From the NCBI GenBank assembly GCA_003282975.1, contig QBYD01000012.1:1-37487 (forward strand): a stretch of DNA of 37,487 bases, read 5' to 3'. A program made the translations under genes and the position numbers. The DNA comes from Pelagibacteraceae bacterium AG-325-C10 (lineage in GTDB: Bacteria; Pseudomonadota; Alphaproteobacteria; Pelagibacterales; Pelagibacteraceae). Below the pieces are notes generated by a model. The model searched no databases and was not told where the DNA came from. It worked only from the letters and a program-made list of their open reading frames with translations. The first letter of the stretch is position 1. Every line of letters begins with the position of its first letter. Of this stretch, positions 32,865 to 37,487 are shown piece after piece.

Positions 32865-34116
32865 TTTAAAAGATATTAGAAATGATTTTTCTGCTTTTGC
32901 TAAATCTTTAAAAAACAGATCCACTAATATTGATTTTGAAAATTTACAAAAATTAGATGAAGAAAATAGAAACTTAATTCAAAAAAAAGAGTCTCTAGAA
33001 AAAGAAAAAAAAGATATTTCGAAATCTAAAGATGAAAGTATGTTTGCAAAATCTAAAGAAATATCTGTTGAATTAGGAAAAGTTACTGAAAATCAAAAAA
33101 ATATAAAGATTGAACTAGATAAAATTTTATCAAACATACCTAATATACCACATACTGATGTTCCTGAAGGCAATGATGAGAATGATAATGTTGAAATATC
33201 AAAATCAGGTGAAATAACAAATTTTGATTTTAAACCAAAAACTCACTACGAATTAGGTGAAGCATTAAACATGCTAGATTTTGATCTTGCCACTAAAACA
33301 ACAGGTTCTAGATTTGTTTTTGTAAAAGATAAGCTAGCATTACTAGAAAGAGCACTATCAAATTTTATGCTTGATATACATATCAACACAAATGAATATC
33401 AAGAGATTTCTCCACCTTTGATAGCTTCTGATAATGCAATGTTTGGCACAGGACAGCTTCCAAAATTTGAAAATGATCAATTTGAAATAAAATTTGATCA
33501 AGGTTCAGATAGAAAGTTTTTAATTCCTACTGCAGAAGTTATTCTAACAAATATTGTCAAAGACAAAATCATAGATAAGAAAGATCTTCCAATGAGATTT
33601 GTTGCTTCAACACCGTGTTTTAGAAAAGAAGCAGGAAGCTACGGTAAAGATACCAAAGGCATGATTAGACAGCATCAATTTTATAAAGTTGAAATGGTAA
33701 GTATTGTTGAAAAGGAAAATTGTTTAAAAGAATTAGAAAGAATGACTGACTGTGCTACAGACATTCTTGATAAATTAAAACTTCCATATAAAAAGATTAT
33801 ATTATGTTCTGGTGACATGGGTTTTAGTGCTGAAAAAACATATGATATAGAAGTTTGGCTTCCGTCAGAAAATAGATATCGTGAAATTTCTTCTTGTTCT
33901 TCTTGTTCAACATTTCAAGCTCAAAGAATGAAAACAAGATACAAAAATGAAAATAAAGAAACTGTATTTGTTGGCACCTTAAACGGTAGTGGTTTAGCTG
34001 TTGGTAGAACTCTTATTGCTGTATTAGAAAATTATCAACAAAAAGATGGCTCAATAATTGTTCCTGATGTACTGAGACCATACATGAATAATTTAGAAAT
34101 AATTTCACTCAAATAA
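32857..34116 (+). CDS. serS: Seryl-tRNA synthetase
   Basis: A 419-residue class IIa synthetase charging tRNA-Ser. The first 110 residues form the long antiparallel coiled-coil arm that grips the variable arm of tRNA-Ser (RNDFSAFAKSLKNR and the run of Glu/Lys heptads). The catalytic domain has FGTGQLPKFEND, PTAEVILTNI, motif 2 FRKEAGSYGKDTKGMIRQHQF, and motif 3 GSGLAVGRTLIAVLEN. SSCSSCSTFQAQRM is also typical. It is overlapped by tatC and separated from yajC by 55 bases. Confidence 0.97.
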   Translation: MHNLKDIRNDFSAFAKSLKNRSTNIDFENLQKLDEENRNLIQKKESLEKEKKDISKSKDESMFAKSKEISVELGKVTENQKNIKIELDKILSNIPNIPHTDVPEGNDENDNVEISKSGEITNFDFKPKTHYELGEALNMLDFDLATKTTGSRFVFVKDKLALLERALSNFMLDIHINTNEYQEISPPLIASDNAMFGTGQLPKFENDQFEIKFDQGSDRKFLIPTAEVILTNIVKDKIIDKKDLPMRFVASTPCFRKEAGSYGKDTKGMIRQHQFYKVEMVSIVEKENCLKELERMTDCATDILDKLKLPYKKIILCSGDMGFSAEKTYDIEVWLPSENRYREISSCSSCSTFQAQRMKTRYKNENKETVFVGTLNGSGLAVGRTLIAVLENYQQKDGSIIVPDVLRPYMNNLEIISLK

Positions 34117-34171
34117 AGTTGTTTTAATCAATAAGATAGTATAAGAATTCAGCTAATTTATAAGGAGATTT

Positions 34172-34462
34172 ATGGAAGGTTCAGGAATAGGACAATTTAT
34201 ACCGCTAATTTTAATTTTTGTAATTTTTTATTTTTTCTTAATCAGACCACAGCAAAAAAAAGTAAAAGAGCATAAAGCTATGGTTGAAGGACTTAAACGA
34301 GGTGATAAAGTAATTACTTCTGGAGGTATCACTGGTACTGTAGAAAGATTAATTGATAATGACAAAGTTGAAGTTGAAATAGCTGACAATGTTAAAGTTG
34401 AAATAGTTAAAGCTACTGGTATTCAAGCTCTTCAAGGCAATCCACAAGAAGTTAAGAAATAA
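34172..34462 (+). CDS. yajC: Preprotein translocase accessory subunit YajC
   Basis: A 96-residue, single-helix inner-membrane protein associated with SecDF. One helix covers about 7-24 (FIPLILIFVIFYFFLIRP), followed by QQKKVKEHKAMVEGLKRGDKVITSGGITGTVERL, the family signature. AAGGAG lies 4 bases before the ATG at 34172. The 55-base gap upstream may hold a promoter (TTGTTT and TATAAG are present but poorly spaced), so yajC-secD-secF could be transcribed both with and apart from serS. Confidence 0.95.
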   Translation: MEGSGIGQFIPLILIFVIFYFFLIRPQQKKVKEHKAMVEGLKRGDKVITSGGITGTVERLIDNDKVEVEIADNVKVEIVKATGIQALQGNPQEVKK

Positions 34463-34477
34463 TAATTTTTAGATAAA

Positions 34478-36031
34478 GTGCTTTATTTTTCAAAGTTAAG
34501 AATTTTATTTATTACTTTTTTTTCACTTTTATTTGTTTTAATTGCTTCATCTAATTTATTTAAATTTGATGATAGTTTTTTTGATAAAAAGATAAATTTG
34601 GGTCTGGATCTTCAAGGTGGATCTTATTTGTTATTGGAGATTGATAATACTCCAGTTATAGAACAAAAACTTCAAAACTTAACAACCAGTATTAGAAATT
34701 ATTTTAAGGAAAAAGATATTAAGATAAATAATATCAAGATTGAAAATCAAAATATCTATTTCAACGTCTTAGAAAAAAATAAACAAACTATCATTGATAC
34801 ATTTACAGATGAAAATAGTGATATAAATCCCTATTATCCAAGATTTAAATCTCACCAATTAGAAATTGAAGACACTGGTCTTAATTTTAAATTAAATTTT
34901 TCAAGACAAGGCTTAATAGTTCTCAAAACCTCTTCACAAGATCAAGCTATTGAAATTGTAAGAAGAAGAATTGATGAAGTTGGAACTAATGAACCGAATA
35001 TTTTAAAAAGAGGCAATAATCGTATCTTAGTTGAGTTGCCTGGATTAGATGATCCAATGAGGATTAAATCTTTATTAGGAAAAACTGCTAATTTAACTTT
35101 TAGATTTGTAACTAACGATAATAATGACAGTTTTGGAGTTGAAAAACTTAAATTTGAAGATGGTATTGATGAAGCAACAGTAAGTAAGAGAATAATAATA
35201 AGTGGAGATAATCTTTTAGATGCTCAACCTAAAATGGATACTCAAACAAACCAAACAATAGTATCTTTTTCACTTGATAGGGTAGGAGCAAAGAGATTTG
35301 GTAAGGCAACTTCAACTGGGATTGGTAAACAATTAGCAATAGTTTTAGATGGCAAAATTATAAGTGCACCAGTTGTTAGAGATACAATTGCAAGTGGATC
35401 AGGTCAAATTAGTGGAGGATTTACTTTTCAAACTGCTACAGATTTAGCTTTATTATTAAGATCAGGAGCATTACCAGCGCCTCTAAATATAATTGAAGAA
35501 AGAACAGTTGGACCAGATTTGGGACAAGACTCAATAAACGCAGGTATGATTGCTTTAGCTATAGGTTTTCTTTTAGTTATAATTTTTATGTTTGTAAAAT
35601 ATAGAGTTTTTGGATTAATCACTAATGTAACTTTGATAATAAATTTATTTATCTTACTTGGTATATTAACTTTATTTGAAGCAACATTAACTTTGCCTGG
35701 AATTGCTGGAATAATATTGACAGTTGGTATGGCTGTAGATGCAAACGTACTAATTTTTGAGAGAATTAAAGAAGAATTAAGAGATGAAAATAATAATATT
35801 GTAGCTTTTGATAGTGGTTATACAAAATCTAGAACTGCTATTATTGATGCAAATATAACAACTTTACTAGCAGCAATAATACTTTTCTTTATGGGTTCTG
35901 GACCTGTAAAAGGTTTTTCAGTAACTCTTGGTGTAGGAATTTTTACCACTCTTTTTTCAGTTTATTTTATAGCGAGGTTATTTACTAGTCTTTACGTGTC
36001 TAAAAATAGAGATAAGGAGAAGTTAATTTAA
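34478..36031 (+). CDS. secD: Protein translocase subunit SecD
   Basis: A 517-residue membrane protein that uses the proton gradient to help pull secreted proteins across the inner membrane. The start is a GTG at 34478, 15 bases after yajC; it gives an N-terminal helix followed directly by the family motif INLGLDLQGGSYLLLEID. A periplasmic P1 domain includes QDQAIEIVRRRIDEVGTNEPNI and VELPGLDDPMRIKSLLGKTANLTFR. The last six helices contain VGPDLGQDSINAG, GIAGIILTVGMAVDANVLIFERIKEELR and GPVKGFSVTLGVGIFTTLF. Its stop shares one base with secF. Confidence 0.96.
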   Translation: MLYFSKLRILFITFFSLLFVLIASSNLFKFDDSFFDKKINLGLDLQGGSYLLLEIDNTPVIEQKLQNLTTSIRNYFKEKDIKINNIKIENQNIYFNVLEKNKQTIIDTFTDENSDINPYYPRFKSHQLEIEDTGLNFKLNFSRQGLIVLKTSSQDQAIEIVRRRIDEVGTNEPNILKRGNNRILVELPGLDDPMRIKSLLGKTANLTFRFVTNDNNDSFGVEKLKFEDGIDEATVSKRIIISGDNLLDAQPKMDTQTNQTIVSFSLDRVGAKRFGKATSTGIGKQLAIVLDGKIISAPVVRDTIASGSGQISGGFTFQTATDLALLLRSGALPAPLNIIEERTVGPDLGQDSINAGMIALAIGFLLVIIFMFVKYRVFGLITNVTLIINLFILLGILTLFEATLTLPGIAGIILTVGMAVDANVLIFERIKEELRDENNNIVAFDSGYTKSRTAIIDANITTLLAAIILFFMGSGPVKGFSVTLGVGIFTTLFSVYFIARLFTSLYVSKNRDKEKLI

Positions 36032-36921
36032 TGATTTCTTTTAACAAATATTACAATCATTTTAATGTTGTCTCTTCATTATTAATTATTGTTTCATTAG
36101 TTCTATTGATCTTTAAAGGTCTTAATTTTGGTATTGATTTTAAAGGTGGAACTTTAATCGAACTTAGATCTATAGATACGAAAATAAATGTAAGTTCACT
36201 TAGAGATAAATTTAGTCAGATGGATTTAGGAGATGTATCTGTTAAAAAATTTGGTAATGATACAGATTATTTAATTAAGTTTGAAAATAAAGATAACAAA
36301 AAAAATATAATTGAAGAAATTAAGATAAATTTAGATAAGTCATTTGGTAATAATTTTAACTTTAGAAGAGTTGAAAATGTTGGTCCGAAGGTCAGCTCTG
36401 AATTATTAAAGTCTGGTGTTATCGCAATTTCATTATCATTAGCTGCAATGCTGTTCTATATTTGGATAAGATTTGAATGGCAATTCAGTTTAGGTGCAAT
36501 ACTAGCGTTATTTCATGATGTCATAGTTACATTAGGTGTGTTTTCATTATTTAGTTTAGAAATTAATCTATCTATAATTGCAGCAGTTTTAACAATAGTT
36601 GGTTATTCTATGAATGATACTGTGGTAATTTTTGATCGTGTGCGTGAAAATTTGAGAAAATATTCTGACATTAAAATTTTCGAACTTACAAATATCTCAA
36701 TTAATGAAACATTATCTAGAACAATAATTACTTCTGCTACTACATTGCTTGCTTTACTAGCTATTTATTTTTTTGGCGGAGAGATTTTAAAAGGGTTCTC
36801 ATTAGCAATGATACTTGGAGTTATATTTGGAACATATTCTTCAATTTATATAGCTAATACAGTGCTAGTAAGATTGAGAGTATCTCAAAAAACAGTTCTT
36901 AGAGAAGATAACGAAAAATAA
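36031..36921 (+). CDS. secF: Protein translocase subunit SecF
   Basis: A 296-residue partner of SecD. It has the N-terminal helix, then FGIDFKGGTLIELRS, a short periplasmic domain, VGPKVSSELLKSGVIAISLSL, and the late helices with IVGYSMNDTVVIFDRVRENLRK and GGEILKGFSLAMILGVIFGTYSSIYIA. These are the standard SecF motifs. The start overlaps secD by one base; the stop lies 2 bases from the end of the convergent gene. It is the last gene of the plus-strand housekeeping run. Confidence 0.96.
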   Translation: MISFNKYYNHFNVVSSLLIIVSLVLLIFKGLNFGIDFKGGTLIELRSIDTKINVSSLRDKFSQMDLGDVSVKKFGNDTDYLIKFENKDNKKNIIEEIKINLDKSFGNNFNFRRVENVGPKVSSELLKSGVIAISLSLAAMLFYIWIRFEWQFSLGAILALFHDVIVTLGVFSLFSLEINLSIIAAVLTIVGYSMNDTVVIFDRVRENLRKYSDIKIFELTNISINETLSRTIITSATTLLALLAIYFFGGEILKGFSLAMILGVIFGTYSSIYIANTVLVRLRVSQKTVLREDNEK

Positions 36922-36923
36922 AA

Positions 36924-37487
36924 TTAATAAAGGTTTTGAGCTGCTACCATTGTAAATAACATTGGTAGAGAAAGCAGAGTATTTGTCCTTGAAAACAACA
37001 TTGCGGTTTTTGCTGATTTAGCTTTTAAATCTGGATCACAATCGACAATTCCTAAAGCTCTTTTTTGATTTGGCCAAATTACAAACCAAACATTAAATGC
37101 CATAATAATTCCAAGCCACATGCCAATACCTATTGCTGTGTGTTTTGGTATACCTGATCCAATACTAAATGTCATGGCATCATGCAAATAACCATTAAAT
37201 AAAGCTAATAATAGTCCAGATAAAACCGTAAATGCAGCAGCCCATCTAAAATAAAATAATGCAGCCGGTGCAATTACTTTACCAATAGCTGGTTTTTGTT
37301 CATCAGGAATTTTAGCCATATTTGGTATTTGAACAAAATTGAAATACCAAAGTAAACCAATCCACATAATCGCTACTACAACATGAATGTATCTAAACAA
37401 CCAACTCCAGAACAAAGTATCAAAGGCAAAACCCTCATTTAAATAAAATAGTCCTACAAATAATAAAAACATAAGACCAACAGATGC
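36924..37487 (-). CDS. PuuD-like (urate oxidase N-terminal family) membrane protein, 5' end probably outside window
   Basis: A multi-helix membrane protein related to the N-terminal membrane domain of urate hydroxylase PuuD. It has LFRYIHVVVAIMWIGLLWYFNFVQIP with a conserved His and Trp, a basic FRWAAAFTVLSGLLLAL, KHTAIGIGMWLGIIMAFNVWFVIWPNQKRAL and the closing SRTNTLLSLPMLFTMVAAQN. The first visible ATG is at 37472 (182 residues), but the frame stays open to the window edge (reading ASVGL before it), and the hydrophobic segment there would be longer if it extended, so the true start is probably beyond. The cytochrome c domain of full PuuD is absent. A role in purine degradation is not supported by any neighbour; many SAR11 genomes carry this protein. 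Confidence 0.7.
   Translation of the reverse strand, partial: ASVGLMFLLFVGLFYLNEGFAFDTLFWSWLFRYIHVVVAIMWIGLLWYFNFVQIPNMAKIPDEQKPAIGKVIAPAALFYFRWAAAFTVLSGLLLALFNGYLHDAMTFSIGSGIPKHTAIGIGMWLGIIMAFNVWFVIWPNQKRALGIVDCDPDLKAKSAKTAMLFSRTNTLLSLPMLFTMVAAQNLY

Overview
The window reads as a stretch of streamlined alphaproteobacterial chromosome from the SAR11 clade (Pelagibacterales). The base composition is very AT-rich, genes are packed with 1 to 8 base overlaps, intergenic gaps are short, and gene orders are alphaproteobacterial: ispDF beside ntrYX-trkAH, the aap/yhd amino-acid transporter, and the run dgt-argS-nagZ-scpAB-tatABC-serS-yajC-secDF. I see no insertion sequence, prophage, CRISPR array or toxin-antitoxin module. 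No stretch longer than about 200 bases lacks a gene.

Layout. Positions 1-1754 (minus): 5' part of a CinA/PncC-type deamidase, pgpA and ispDF. Positions 1780-7720 (plus): ntrY-ntrX two-component system and the trkA-trkH potassium uptake system. Then tRNA-Arg(TCT). Positions 8003-12266: the general L-amino-acid ABC transporter (binding protein, strong terminator, two permeases, ATPase). Positions 12455-12826: a small XRE regulator. Two minus-strand tRNAs follow (Asn GTT, Cys GCA). Positions 13244-18794: valS-ilvD-manC. Positions 18821-20859 (minus): a small membrane protein, an AqpS-like aquaporin and a divergent PiT-like permease. Positions 20940-23997: a zinc regulon, with znuA facing znuC-znuB-zur across two Zur operators, followed by an Ldh2-type reductase. 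Positions 24991-26084 (minus): xthA and erpA. Positions 26135-36921 (plus): the housekeeping run named above. The window ends in a minus-strand PuuD-like membrane protein cut by the edge.

Working together: the zinc genes form a self-contained uptake and sensing circuit. The aap genes import amino acids, with the binding protein probably made in large excess. TatABC, YajC and SecDF are the export machinery. The 18821-20859 cluster is the least ordinary part. Its first gene has its ribosome-binding site buried in a 15-bp stem-loop, and its last gene has a 193-base leader whose sequence could pair with its own ribosome-binding site. These are the best candidates here for undescribed RNA-level regulation. 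Other points of interest are an NtrX without the sigma-54 contact loop, a Zur lacking one expected histidine, a shrunken protein in the slot usually held by a SPOR protein, a GC-rich patch inside ilvD, and dense palindromes in the amino-acid binding-protein leader.
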